Below the pieces are notes generated by a model that saw only the letters and a list, made by a program, of their open reading frames with translations, was not told the origin of the DNA and ran no database searches. A stretch of 64,000 nt of DNA from Pseudoflavitalea sp. G-6-1-2. GTDB taxonomy: Bacteria; Bacteroidota; Bacteroidia; Chitinophagales; Chitinophagaceae. Made by a program: the position numbers and the translations under genes. Below, piece by piece: positions 33,396 to 42,997 of the stretch; positions within the stretch are counted from its first letter, which is position 1, and the number at the start of each line of letters is the position of its first letter. Location of the stretch: contig NZ_JABBGB010000001.1 of assembly GCF_012927185.1 (NCBI RefSeq), forward strand, positions 992,001 through 1,056,000, written 5' to 3'.

Positions 33396-34718
33396 ATGCC
33401 TGAAACGATTACAGACAGAACTGTATTTTCCCTGCTGGAAGTGCAGCGAAGCATACAGAAAACGCTTACCGACCGGTACAGCAGTTCATTTTGGGTAAAA
33501 GCCGAGATGAACAAGCTGAACTATTACAAACAGTCGGGTCACTGCTATCCAGAGCTCGTGGAAAAGCAACAGGGAAAAGTGATCGCGCAGATGAAATCCG
33601 TTCTATGGCGCGAAGACTTCGTGCTCATCAACAAGAATTTTCTATCCTACCTCAACGAACCGTTGAAAGACGGCATCAAAATTCTCTTCCAGGCAAAACT
33701 GATGTACGATCCTGTACATGGAATGAGTATCCGCATACTCGATATCGACCCCAGTTACACGCTCGGAGATCTGGAAAAAGAGAAGATGGAATCCATCAGC
33801 CGCCTGATCAATGAAGGTATTTTCGATCAGAATAAATTGCTGCCCATTCCGCTGCTCCCACAACGTATCGCCGTAATTTCTGTGGAAAGCAGCAAGGGGT
33901 ATGTAGATTTTACTGAAGTGCTCGATAACAATCCATGGCGCTATAAATTCTTTCATTACCTGTTCCCTTCGTTATTGCAGGGAGAGAAGGCCATCGATAC
34001 CATCCGGTTTCAGCTGGCCCGGATCAAAAAAGTGATCGATCATTTCGATGTAGTGGCTATTGTACGTGGTGGTGGTGGCGATGTAGGACTCAGTGTGTAC
34101 AATAATTATGAGCTGTCGCGCGCCATTGCATTATTTCCAATCCCTGTGATCACAGGCATCGGCCATGCCACCAACGAAACCGTTACAGAGATGGTGGCAC
34201 ATGCGAATGCTATCACTCCCACCAAGATTGCGGAGTTTCTGATTCAGCGTTTCCATAATTTTTCTGTTCCTGTAATGCAGGCTACGGAAAAGGTCACCGA
34301 TCGCGCAAAACGCATGGTGCTCGACGAAAGAAATAAACTGAGATCCGAAGTGAAGCTCTTCAGATCGGTAACAGCAACCGTAACATTGGAGCACCGCAAT
34401 CACCTCAACAATGCCGGTGGCCTGCTGAAGCAGCAGGCAAAGTATTTGCTGAAAGTATATCGTGATGAACTTGCACAGGTGCAGCTTCCCGAAGCAACAA
34501 CTGCCTTTCTGAAAGATCAAAACAACACACTGCTTCAGCTGGAGAAAAATGTGGAGAACATGAGTCCCGAAAAAGTGTTGCAGCGTGGTTTCAGCATCAC
34601 AATGAAAAATGGCGAAGTGATCAAAGATGCCGCACAGGTGCAGGAAGGCGATGTGCTGGAAACCAGACTTGCCAACGGCGTAATCCGCAGTACAACCTTA
34701 TCCGATAATAAAAAATGA
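33396..34718 (+). CDS. xseA: Exodeoxyribonuclease VII large subunit
   Basis: The 440-residue protein has an N-terminal OB domain (about 1-115) and the catalytic core, with GVAIVRGGGGDVGLSVYNN-like loop (near 220-235; sequence VAIVRGGGGDVG) and GIGHATNETVTEMVAHANA. It degrades single-stranded DNA in both directions together with XseB. The C-terminus (RGFSITMKNGEVIKDAAQVQ) is typical. It overlaps xseB by four bases (ATGA) and has a consensus promoter. Confidence 0.95.
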   Translation: MPETITDRTVFSLLEVQRSIQKTLTDRYSSSFWVKAEMNKLNYYKQSGHCYPELVEKQQGKVIAQMKSVLWREDFVLINKNFLSYLNEPLKDGIKILFQAKLMYDPVHGMSIRILDIDPSYTLGDLEKEKMESISRLINEGIFDQNKLLPIPLLPQRIAVISVESSKGYVDFTEVLDNNPWRYKFFHYLFPSLLQGEKAIDTIRFQLARIKKVIDHFDVVAIVRGGGGDVGLSVYNNYELSRAIALFPIPVITGIGHATNETVTEMVAHANAITPTKIAEFLIQRFHNFSVPVMQATEKVTDRAKRMVLDERNKLRSEVKLFRSVTATVTLEHRNHLNNAGGLLKQQAKYLLKVYRDELAQVQLPEATTAFLKDQNNTLLQLEKNVENMSPEKVLQRGFSITMKNGEVIKDAAQVQEGDVLETRLANGVIRSTTLSDNKK

Positions 34719-34948
34719 TGAATATGGAATCGACATTGGACTATACACAGGCATTTGAAGAATTGCAGCAAATTGTGAGCGACATAGAACAGGGAGAGAT
34801 AACAGTGGATGAACTCAGCGATAAAGTTAAACGCGCAGCAGAATTGATCCGTATCTGCCGAAACCGGCTAACCACTACCGAAGAAGATGTGAACAAGATC
34901 ATCAAAGAACTCGATGCTGCCGGCCGCGATCCTTTTCACGAAGATTAA
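34715..34948 (+). CDS. xseB: Exodeoxyribonuclease VII small subunit
   Basis: The 77-residue acidic protein forms two helices (YTQAFEELQQIVSDIEQGEI, then VKRAAELIRICRNRL) as in XseB. It binds the large subunit in several copies. The ATG overlaps the xseA stop, so translation is coupled. Terminator at 34970. Confidence 0.92.
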   Translation: MMNMESTLDYTQAFEELQQIVSDIEQGEITVDELSDKVKRAAELIRICRNRLTTTEEDVNKIIKELDAAGRDPFHED

Positions 34949-34969
34949 CCGAACATCTTTAAACATATT

Positions 34970-34998
34970 GCCCGTAACGAAACCGTTGCGGGCTTTTT
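34970..34998 (+). terminator. Terminator after xseAB
   Basis: GCCCGTAACG (34970-34979) pairs with CGTTGCGGGC (34984-34993) with one mismatch, followed by TTTTT (34994-34998). It may also serve the convergent response-regulator gene, which ends at 35002. Confidence 0.85.
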
Positions 34999-35001
34999 GT
35001 T

Positions 35002-35658
35002 TCAAGGCTTCACCATGCCACTTCTTACTGCATAGAGCACCAAACCCACGCGGGTACTTACTTTCAGCTTCCTGAAAACAGATTCGCGATAACCGTCCAC
35101 CGTTCTTTCGCTCACGCCCAGTTCATCTGCGATCTGCTGATAACTTTTTTCGCTGCATGCCTGCCGGATGAAAACCATTTCGCGTTCGGTGAGTTTTTCG
35201 ATGGCGGGTTGTTTGCTGTTATCGATCAGTTCTCCCACAGCCTGCCTCACCAAACCCGAAACAGCCTCATTGAAATAGAAGCCGCGTTTGGTTACTTCTC
35301 CGAAAGCAAGTTTCAGTTCGGCAGGGTCTGCATCTTTGAGGATGTATCCCCGCGCACCATGGCGGATCATTCTGATGATGGCGTGTTCACTGTCCATAGT
35401 GCTCAGCGCAAGTATGCTAACATACGGATGATGCATGCGAAGCCAGTCGGCCGTTGCATAACCATCCATCACCGGCATGGAAATATCCAGCAGCACAATA
35501 TTGGGAAGTTTGGGAGGTTGAAGCTGATGGATGAAATCCTGCCCATTGGCGGCATCGAGCATTACCCGGTATCCGGGGAACATATTGATGAGTGCGGATA
35601 ATCCTTTGCGGAACATCGTATGATCGTCCACGATGGCTATATGACAGATATCAGGCAT
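35002..35658 (-). CDS. NarL/FixJ-type response regulator
   Basis: The 218-residue protein has a receiver domain with D11, D12 and phosphate acceptor D58 (LLDISMPVMDG), then a LuxR-type HTH (KLTEREMVFIRQACSEKS, then QIADELGVSERTVDGYRESV). Its start overlaps the kinase gene by 8 bases, and it is the last gene of a three-gene sensor operon. Target genes unknown. Confidence 0.93.
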   Translation of the reverse strand: MPDICHIAIVDDHTMFRKGLSALINMFPGYRVMLDAANGQDFIHQLQPPKLPNIVLLDISMPVMDGYATADWLRMHHPYVSILALSTMDSEHAIIRMIRHGARGYILKDADPAELKLAFGEVTKRGFYFNEAVSGLVRQAVGELIDNSKQPAIEKLTEREMVFIRQACSEKSYQQIADELGVSERTVDGYRESVFRKLKVSTRVGLVLYAVRSGMVKP

Positions 35659-36436
35659 GATGAATTTTTATTACGAGGCGTGTACCCTCTCCAACTTTGC
35701 TTAGAATAGTTGCTTCGCCGCCAATCAGACTAACCCGGTTGAGAATGTTTTTGAGACCGAGGCCGGAATGCCCTTGCAGCGCGGCTTCTGTGTCGAACCC
35801 TGTTCCGTTGTCGAGAATCTGGATACGCGTTTCGTCCGCTTCATTCTCTATGTTCACCTGCAAAGAACTGGCAGCAGAGTGTTTGAGAATATTCTGCAAT
35901 CCCTCCTGCACCACACGAAACACCATCAGTTTATGCTGATCTTTCAGATGGCTTTCTTCTCCTGCAATGATCAGCTCGGCTGCGATGGCGCCGCTCTTGT
36001 TGATGCGGTGTATCTCTTCGCGAACGCTTTCGATCCAGTTGAAATGCAGCGCACGATCCTGATTAAGGCTCTTGGCGATCTCCCGCAATTCGGTCAGCGC
36101 CTTGCCCACATTCTCTTTGATGGATGCCACCATTTCAGGATGCTGCAATTGCTGCTGCTGCAGAATGTTCAGCTCAATTTTAGCGAGACTGAGAATCTGG
36201 CCAACATTGTCGTGGATCTCCTGACTGATGAAATGGAAAGTCTGTTGCTGAATTTCCAGCTTGGTTTGAAGCAGTTGTTTTTCATACTGCTCCTGGATGC
36301 GTAGCTTTTCTTTCGCCATCTGTTTTCGACGGTTGGTATGATGCATTACCATCACCAGGAAAAGGATTGCCAGAAAAAGAAGCACTACAACCACGGCAAT
36401 GATCACAATGGTAATCTGGTCAACGGGACGCGGCAT
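35651..36436 (-). CDS. HisKA_3-type sensor histidine kinase
   Basis: The 261-residue protein has one membrane helix (about 10-31) and no sensor domain. Phosphorylated H75 lies in SQEIHDNVGQ of a HisKA_3 dimerisation domain. The ATPase domain has VFRVVQEGLQNILKHS, LDNGTGFD and HSGLGLKNI. Lacking its own sensing region, it probably uses the seven-helix membrane protein encoded immediately upstream, whose gene overlaps by 34 bases, and it signals to the response regulator downstream. Confidence 0.92.
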   Translation of the reverse strand: MPRPVDQITIVIIAVVVVLLFLAILFLVMVMHHTNRRKQMAKEKLRIQEQYEKQLLQTKLEIQQQTFHFISQEIHDNVGQILSLAKIELNILQQQQLQHPEMVASIKENVGKALTELREIAKSLNQDRALHFNWIESVREEIHRINKSGAIAAELIIAGEESHLKDQHKLMVFRVVQEGLQNILKHSAASSLQVNIENEADETRIQILDNGTGFDTEAALQGHSGLGLKNILNRVSLIGGEATILSKVGEGTRLVIKIHHA

Positions 36437-37065
36437 AAGTAAAATCCATAACAGTAACTGGTATATAAAATGATGTTAGCCGTTGGAATAATGGCACAAT
36501 ACAAACTCTTCTGATGGATCTCCAGATCGAAGTACCGGATATACGGCTGCAACCCAAGCAACACAAGCGTTACAAGAGAGAACAGCAGATTGCCGGCATT
36601 GATCCAGAAATAAGGATGTTTGAATAAAGAGCCGGTTACATTATCCGATGCAGAAAGCCTGAACAATATGAGACAACTGAAAACTATAGTGAGTAACATC
36701 AACAGCAATAGACTCCAGCTGTTGAACCTCCGGAACCCTTCGCCCCAAATGAAATTGATAAGAATAAAGGTCATGCACAGCACACCAATAGCTCTGAAAA
36801 TGAGGAGAGCGGTTCCGGAGAGGTCCAACATCCGCTGAAACAGATACAGCCACAAAGGCGGCGACAACAGCAGATAGAAATTATACACGAAATAATTGTT
36901 GGGCCAGTTGAAGACCTTGTAGTTTGTTCCAATAATTTCAATCACCACAATGAGTACGATCAACGGCAGAAATGCCGCGATATACCATTGCTTCAGTCCT
37001 TTGAAATAACAGATCGCAAAAACAAGACTGATCAGTTGCGCATATTGGAACAGTTTCAGGTACAT
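36403..37065 (-). CDS. Seven-transmembrane protein, likely sensor of the two-component operon
   Basis: The 220-residue protein is almost wholly hydrophobic with about seven membrane helices (5-25, 28-47, 57-76, 86-107, 113-133, 149-171, 185-207). It has no enzyme motif. Its gene overlaps the start of the histidine kinase by 34 bases, so the two are translationally coupled. The kinase has no sensing domain, so this protein is the probable signal receiver; the signal is unknown. Confidence 0.7.
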   Translation of the reverse strand: MYLKLFQYAQLISLVFAICYFKGLKQWYIAAFLPLIVLIVVIEIIGTNYKVFNWPNNYFVYNFYLLLSPPLWLYLFQRMLDLSGTALLIFRAIGVLCMTFILINFIWGEGFRRFNSWSLLLLMLLTIVFSCLILFRLSASDNVTGSLFKHPYFWINAGNLLFSLVTLVLLGLQPYIRYFDLEIHQKSLYCAIIPTANIILYTSYCYGFYLCRVPLTRLPL

Positions 37066-37074
37066 GCAATAATC

Positions 37075-37677
37075 TTATGGTTCAACACCTCCCAACTCAT
37101 ACACAGTAGGCTTGGTCTGCATATCAGCCGGACCGGCTTTATGATTTCTCATCGCCAGATTCAGTGGGCTGGGTTGATTTTTTACAGAAGGCACCACAAA
37201 AATGCTGATGCGGTTTTCTCTGAATGGCCAGTTGGCGGGATCTTCTCCCACTCTTTTCAGAAAAGCCTGATCTACATAACCGGGATATACGCGAAAACCA
37301 ATATTGCTGGCGGGTTCACCGGGAAATGCTTTGAGCATGCGTTGCATCCACTCTATCATTCTTTCGCCATCGAAAGTAACGTTGGTAGTTATTTTGCGTT
37401 GCATTACTTCGAGCGTTACTTTTCCTTTGGGATCCAGCACAAATCCGTGCTCGGCCATTATCTGATTGTACAGTTCAATGCAGGGGCGGGCATCGTCGAG
37501 CGGCACTTCACGACCGGTGAATTGTGGTCCGTTATCAGCAGCGGCGCCTGTGAGTACAGAAGATTTTTTGTTGTTGAGACTGCGGGAAGCATCCGCAGCA
37601 AGCTGTTTTGTTTTGCAGGAGATAAATAGAAAAAAGGTAAGAGCTGCGAAGATGCAGCGCAGGTGGCTTTGATTCAT
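37075..37677 (-). CDS. Putative lipoprotein, unknown function
   Basis: The 200-residue protein has a lipoprotein signal with C21 (FFLFISCKTK). The mature region shows a globular domain (DDARPCIELYNQIMAEHGFV, DPANWPFRENRISIFVV) without a family I recognise. It lies 10 bases upstream of the 7-TM gene on the same strand and so heads that operon; a role as periplasmic or outer-membrane accessory sensor is possible. Confidence 0.6.
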   Translation of the reverse strand: MNQSHLRCIFAALTFFLFISCKTKQLAADASRSLNNKKSSVLTGAAADNGPQFTGREVPLDDARPCIELYNQIMAEHGFVLDPKGKVTLEVMQRKITTNVTFDGERMIEWMQRMLKAFPGEPASNIGFRVYPGYVDQAFLKRVGEDPANWPFRENRISIFVVPSVKNQPSPLNLAMRNHKAGPADMQTKPTVYELGGVEP

Positions 37678-37861
37678 GGCATTATGATTTTTCGTTATGA
37701 AAGATAGCAGAATAAGATGGTCTGATCATCATACTCCACTGATTTCCTTGTGAATAAACATGATAGATTCCCAAATATGCATTAGTTTATTCACCTGAAA
37801 TGGCAACTGGTTAAAATACCCCTGCAAAAAGGGGAGAATCACGGGGAGGTGATACGGGAAA

Positions 37862-37887
37862 AACACCCAAGCATAAATCCGGGTGTT
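37862..37887 (-). terminator. Terminator of the bpX operon
   Basis: AACACCC (37862-37868) and GGGTGTT (37881-37887) pair; on the minus strand the hairpin is followed by TTTTTCCC. It ends the operon whose last gene stops at 37915. The rest of 37678-37914 shows no gene. Confidence 0.7.
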
Positions 37888-37914
37888 GTGATAACAGATT
37901 AAAGGATGATGATG

Positions 37915-40617
37915 TTAGTCTTCGGGAGAATAATCAATCAGCTTCACATATCCTTTGCTGAAGAAAAGAGCTGCCTGATTGAGATTGGTGGTTGGTAAAA
38001 CTTTGATCAGGAACTCTGCTACCGGAACTCTTTTGATTTGGCTGATAGAATATTCCTTATCGAAGGAATAGAACCTGATCACTTTGTGAGAGTAGAGCGC
38101 AAAAGTATCGGTAGAGAGAAATGTTGCCTGCGTGAATTCCCCGCTCGGTATTTGAGCTCTGTAGGTAAGCCCCTTAGGTCCCGTGGTATAGAGTATGGCA
38201 TTATCATCACATACTGCTATTGCATGTTTGTTGTTATCTAAAATGCCGGATAAGACGAGGGAAAGCACTGTGTCGGAAAGCTCTTCGTCGATACAGGTAT
38301 AGTCCGGTAAAATAGTGGTTATGCCTTCGCCGTATGCGTAGAAATTTTTTCCGTCCGAGATAAGGTCTGATTCAATCAGTAAAGTCGTATTTATTTTTGC
38401 GAGATCGGCTTTCAGGGAAATTGTATTCAATAGTTGAAACTGGTTGTTGTAGGTATGCAACACAGGTGCTACATCATCCTGCACACAACAAATTTGCCCT
38501 TCGCCGTTCAAGCAAAACTTTGCAAAGACGCCGAGGTTTCTTGTAAAAGCTACAGAAAAATCGAGGTTAAAAATATTGTCGGGAATGAAACCAACTCCAC
38601 TTAATTCTTCTCCTCCCTGACTATGAAGTAAAATGCGTTGATTGGGAGATGGGTCCTGAATAAATCTGTAGGGATTCCAGGGCGCCTTTTTGAGCGGCCA
38701 GGTATAATATTCAATATCTCCCTCCCAGTTTCCGCGTGCGAATTTCAGCGTAGCATTTCGTACTCCTACGGCAACAAATTGCTGACGAAACCACAACACA
38801 TCCTGCCATTCAACATCGGTAGTTAGTTTAAATGAATCTACGATTTTGGCAGGTACTGGTTTGGCATGTTGGGTAACATACCTGACCGAATCGCTGCTCA
38901 GCAGTTTGTCTTCCGGCAAAAACTCTTTCAATCTGTAAAGGCCGTGAAGATCGTTGCGCTCCGCTTTGCTGTGAATTACCTCGCAGGCAACATCGAATAT
39001 GCCTTCCCGGCAACCGGCAGTTTTTTCCTGTTTGTTCAGTTTTGACAGCACATTCAGAAATGCAGACTCGTTATGGATTTGAAGATAGTTGCGTTGCACA
39101 AACTGAACATCTCTCAGCAGCTGATCAGGATGCTCTTTTAGTCCAATCTGAAAATATACATGGAGGCATTCTTCTTCTTTTGCTTTTCTGTCCCATCCTT
39201 TCAAAAGCATATCGCGCGCTTCATCGGGTCTTTTCATTTTGTCGTACATCACTCTGGAAGCCTCTATGTAATTGTTGCTGCTCAATTGATCGTTGACGAA
39301 TCTGCAATAAGCACTGTTAGCTTTTTCCGGCTGATTGATCTTTGCATAGAGATCACCTGCTGCTTCATATTTTCCGGTTTCTTCGTAGAGTTCAATGGCA
39401 TCGAAATAGAGTCCTCCTTCTGCAAAACAGCTTGCTGCCGCAGACAGGTTTTTCAGATGGTCTTTATACAATGCGGCGGCTTCCCGATACATCCCTCCTT
39501 GTTTGAGTACATTAGCAGCAGCATTGAAATCTCCGAGCAGATGTGCATAGATGTAAGCCGCTTTTTTGAAATCTTTAGTAGCAATTGCGTTGTTTGCAGC
39601 CTGCAGGTATTTATCTCTCAGCGAATGAAAATTGTTGCTGATATCCCATACGTTGGAGGTTTGTCCTCCCATAAGTGAACCCAGATTGAAACTGGTAGAT
39701 CTTCTGGTAAGTGTATTGGATTGAGCATGCGTTCCTCTGTTCTGGTAAAACGCATTGAGCGGAAGTGCATATTGAAGCGCTTCTTCCTGGTTTTTATCGA
39801 ACAGCTTCATCAATCGTTCAATTTCCTTTTCTCTCTTACCGTTCATTACCTTCAGACTTTTTCCCAGGTTTTCGAGTAACTTATCTAACCAGTGAGGAGG
39901 AGCTTGGGGATCGGGTAATCTTCCGGGCTGACCCGCGGCGACAGCATATTGTGCCAGAGAGTTTCTGAATGCCATCAACAGTTTGAACAACGCTTTTACA
40001 AACTGATACTTGAGAAAATCAATTGCTTTCTTAAAGATATTTCGATTGTTCTCTTCCTTTTTGATTTCAGAAAGCGGCTTCTGACCAATTTCGTCCTGGA
40101 TCTGTTGAAAAAGCTCCTGTACGTTTGGCTGATAAACATGAATATGGGTAAATGGAACCGGTTCTGCATTGCCCGGATGTGCAAAGCTCCAGTCTGCTTC
40201 TGTAAGTATGTCGAAAGAAAATAATGAAGAAAGTTCTATCTGATCTTTGAGTTCAAAGCCGGTGAATCCGAATGTAGGATGAAGTACCTGTCTGTGCCAG
40301 ATCAACATTGTTCGAAGTTCTTGTTCACTTACAACAGGGTAGAGTTCAGTATTTGCCGGAATGAATAGTTTTTGATGGATTGCAATGCAGGGCTCCAGCA
40401 ATGGAAGTTCTTTTGCCCTGTGCGGATGGAGGAAAATCACCAGCATCGCTGTTGGCCGATTGGTTCCGGCTTCAGCAATGAGATAACATTCAAGCGAAGC
40501 AGGATCGAGTTCCCATGAACTGATTTCTTTCAGCCACGCAACCATGTCTGAACCTCTCAGCAATGCTCCGGCAATATCGTTGCTGGTTTTGTTACTGCTT
40601 CTTAGTTGTAGTTTCAT
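37915..40617 (-). CDS. Large TPR plus probable beta-propeller protein of a bpX system
   Basis: The 900-residue protein starts at ATG 40617 (in-frame starts to 40761 lie inside the upstream gene). It has an unrecognised N-terminal domain (1-250), a basic helical linker, TPR-like helix pairs (about 320-560; AAYIYAHLLGDFNAAANVLKQ, then AADLYAKINQPEKANSAYCR) and repeated beta-strand blades (about 600-900; ISLKADLAKINTTLLI, GILDNNKHAIAVCDDNAILY) suggesting a propeller. It overlaps the upstream vWA gene by 26 bases. In MoxR-vWA-beta-propeller ternary systems such proteins accompany the ATPase; the specific bpX subtype is not certain. Cytoplasmic. Confidence 0.7.
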   Translation of the reverse strand: MKLQLRSSNKTSNDIAGALLRGSDMVAWLKEISSWELDPASLECYLIAEAGTNRPTAMLVIFLHPHRAKELPLLEPCIAIHQKLFIPANTELYPVVSEQELRTMLIWHRQVLHPTFGFTGFELKDQIELSSLFSFDILTEADWSFAHPGNAEPVPFTHIHVYQPNVQELFQQIQDEIGQKPLSEIKKEENNRNIFKKAIDFLKYQFVKALFKLLMAFRNSLAQYAVAAGQPGRLPDPQAPPHWLDKLLENLGKSLKVMNGKREKEIERLMKLFDKNQEEALQYALPLNAFYQNRGTHAQSNTLTRRSTSFNLGSLMGGQTSNVWDISNNFHSLRDKYLQAANNAIATKDFKKAAYIYAHLLGDFNAAANVLKQGGMYREAAALYKDHLKNLSAAASCFAEGGLYFDAIELYEETGKYEAAGDLYAKINQPEKANSAYCRFVNDQLSSNNYIEASRVMYDKMKRPDEARDMLLKGWDRKAKEEECLHVYFQIGLKEHPDQLLRDVQFVQRNYLQIHNESAFLNVLSKLNKQEKTAGCREGIFDVACEVIHSKAERNDLHGLYRLKEFLPEDKLLSSDSVRYVTQHAKPVPAKIVDSFKLTTDVEWQDVLWFRQQFVAVGVRNATLKFARGNWEGDIEYYTWPLKKAPWNPYRFIQDPSPNQRILLHSQGGEELSGVGFIPDNIFNLDFSVAFTRNLGVFAKFCLNGEGQICCVQDDVAPVLHTYNNQFQLLNTISLKADLAKINTTLLIESDLISDGKNFYAYGEGITTILPDYTCIDEELSDTVLSLVLSGILDNNKHAIAVCDDNAILYTTGPKGLTYRAQIPSGEFTQATFLSTDTFALYSHKVIRFYSFDKEYSISQIKRVPVAEFLIKVLPTTNLNQAALFFSKGYVKLIDYSPED

Positions 40618-42997
40618 GGTGCTCCAGTATATGTTGAATAAAGGGGTCGATGTAATTTTTGTAGAACCAAACCGGATCAACGGTTTCTGTGCCCTCCGCA
40701 AAAAAATACGCATTACCTGAAAATCTGCCGTCCGACGACCAGCAGGCAGTATTGAAACCACTTACATAGGTGATAGTTACTTCGGCAAGTTGCGGGTTAC
40801 TGCTGATGAGATGTATAAACCCTTTCGGATCGATCACTACCTTGCTGCCATCTTTCCAGTAGCGGACGCTGCCAATGCTTTTCTTGTTGTTGCCAAACCG
40901 CGGTTGCGTGCCTGATTCAACTGCCAGTAGCGCCGATGGCGTAACCTCCGTTTGATTCTGCCAGAAGCGTATCCGGGGGACACTTTCAGATGCCTGCAAA
41001 GTATTGTTTCCAAATACAAGTCTCAGTACAGGATCTATAAAAATGTTCTTTGTTTTGAACATCACGGAATAAGCTGCAGTAGTAAGTTTCAGAATTTCTG
41101 CAGGTTGCGAATTGAACCTCAGTGTGTTCTTATCATAATACCGCGCTTCTGCTATTCCTCGGGGCTTTACTCCTTCCTGACTAACTTCCATGTTTTGAGG
41201 ATTGAGCCAGAATACTGTATGAGCCGTTCGGATATAGAACTGGTATTTGTTTGCAAGCACCGCGTGTGCATCAGGCATTTCATCGCTTAGGTTTTTTTCT
41301 ATAAGCTGATAATCTAACAGGTGCACAGAATATAGTTTCAAAAACCGGTCTTTCTTTTTGCATACCAGCACATGCACTGTATTCCCTTCGTGAACGATAG
41401 CACATTCTCCTGCATGCACCTGCGATATCAGTTCAACGCAGCCACTTGATTCTTTCCTGATCAGCAACACATGGCCGAATGAATTAACAGCAATTAGCCC
41501 AACGTCCGGAACAAACAACTGTCTCAGCGTTTTCCCTTTCAGGTTTTTCGGAAAGAGCAATGGTTTGGGGCGTTGGCTGTAAAACAATGGAAGGCCGCCA
41601 GCAGTATTTTCTGACTTCAGACTTTTTGCTTTTTCAGGACTTTTCAGAATATCAGCCAGGTCTAACTTTGCCCCTCCCAGTTTTTTTGTTTTACCGAGAA
41701 TGCTTTCCCTGAATTCGATTTCTCCGGAACGGCTAACTGTAATGATGTAATTGAGCGATTCTTTCACCTTGCTGAAATGCAGCATGAATGCCGCATTAGT
41801 CCAGGATTGCTGATCGGTTATGAAAACTATTTCAGTTTCTCCTTTCCTTGTGATGCTTTCAATAATCTGTTGCAAGGATGCTCCGCAATGCAGTGCATGA
41901 TGCAGTTTGGACATTGCTGAAGCAACACCACTCATTGTATGAAGATTCGCTTCAGCGCTGCTTTCGCCTTCCAGCATATAAGCCGAGACAATATCAGGCC
42001 CTTTGCAATGATGTGCAAATGCAAGCGCAGATGCTATTGCATACAATCTCGGAATGCCCCACATTTTGAGGGTAACATCGATCAGTATGATGCGGTTGTG
42101 GGTAGGCTTATCTGGTGGTTCTTCTCTTCTGAAATACAATGCCTCTCCATTTACAAGCCTTGCCATGAGCGTAACATCATCGTGTGCCAGTTCGGAAAGC
42201 AATAGCTTGTCGTAACTTCCTTTGTTGGTGATATCCGAAATGCCACCCAGCGGAAGCTGTCCCGATCCATGTACATGCATAGGCACATTGATCACGGGGA
42301 TCAGTCTTTCTGCAAGTCTTGAAAGTGCGGACAGTTCAGGGTTCTCTGCCAGTTGCTGCAACAGTGGCAACGCGGAAATTTCGGGAAGGCTGATATCCGC
42401 AGCTGCAGGCTGTTCCGCCAATCCTGTTCGCAGCAGTTGCTCCAGCATTGGAGTAGTGGGCGTTCTACGCAGGGCCTCATGAAAATAGTTGAAATGCCAT
42501 CTTGTATCGAGGAAAGAAACCGGAGCTCCTGAGTTTACAATCACCTTCTGCCATCTTCCGCTGCGAAGCATATCCTTCGCCATAGCAAATGAAACAGGAA
42601 CTTTACTGCTTAATGTGGCTTTCTTGAAAATATGATGGAGTAACAGCTTTCTGCCATTGCCTGTATGAAGGTCTTTGGGAAGATTGCTGATCAGATCATA
42701 AAATCTGGTCAGTACCTGAGGCATGTCGTTGGCCTGTCCTCCAAAATTTTTTGCGATGGATTCGATTACGCCGAATTCATTTGCACCCAGACTGCCTTTG
42801 CAGGCGTCGATTGTCAGCAGTATCGCACTTAAAGGAGGAGCTTCATTGCCAGAGAATTCATCGAGCAATTGCTCAAGCTCCATTTTATAGCAAATGGTTT
42901 TGCCGGTGGTCCATTCGATCACATCCCCATCCCATTGCCAGAAATAGTTTTGGAGCGATTGAAAATACTGTATGCAGTTTTGAACGTCTGTATTCAT
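40592..42997 (-). CDS. vWA-like protein with degenerate MIDAS and beta-propeller (bpX system)
   Basis: The 801-residue protein has a helical N-terminus (1-235), a conserved linker (GGISDITNKG, 251-260, then LLLSELAHDD), a vWA-like domain (300-460) and a probable beta-propeller (480-780). The vWA metal site DxSxS reads DVTLK (307-311), so the MIDAS is degenerate; VFITDQQSW is the later vWA strand. In predicted MoxR-vWA-beta-propeller ternary systems this protein is the adaptor for the AAA+ ATPase. Its start overlaps the end of the next upstream gene by four bases. Confidence 0.75.
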   Translation of the reverse strand: MNTDVQNCIQYFQSLQNYFWQWDGDVIEWTTGKTICYKMELEQLLDEFSGNEAPPLSAILLTIDACKGSLGANEFGVIESIAKNFGGQANDMPQVLTRFYDLISNLPKDLHTGNGRKLLLHHIFKKATLSSKVPVSFAMAKDMLRSGRWQKVIVNSGAPVSFLDTRWHFNYFHEALRRTPTTPMLEQLLRTGLAEQPAAADISLPEISALPLLQQLAENPELSALSRLAERLIPVINVPMHVHGSGQLPLGGISDITNKGSYDKLLLSELAHDDVTLMARLVNGEALYFRREEPPDKPTHNRIILIDVTLKMWGIPRLYAIASALAFAHHCKGPDIVSAYMLEGESSAEANLHTMSGVASAMSKLHHALHCGASLQQIIESITRKGETEIVFITDQQSWTNAAFMLHFSKVKESLNYIITVSRSGEIEFRESILGKTKKLGGAKLDLADILKSPEKAKSLKSENTAGGLPLFYSQRPKPLLFPKNLKGKTLRQLFVPDVGLIAVNSFGHVLLIRKESSGCVELISQVHAGECAIVHEGNTVHVLVCKKKDRFLKLYSVHLLDYQLIEKNLSDEMPDAHAVLANKYQFYIRTAHTVFWLNPQNMEVSQEGVKPRGIAEARYYDKNTLRFNSQPAEILKLTTAAYSVMFKTKNIFIDPVLRLVFGNNTLQASESVPRIRFWQNQTEVTPSALLAVESGTQPRFGNNKKSIGSVRYWKDGSKVVIDPKGFIHLISSNPQLAEVTITYVSGFNTACWSSDGRFSGNAYFFAEGTETVDPVWFYKNYIDPFIQHILEHHETTTKKQ

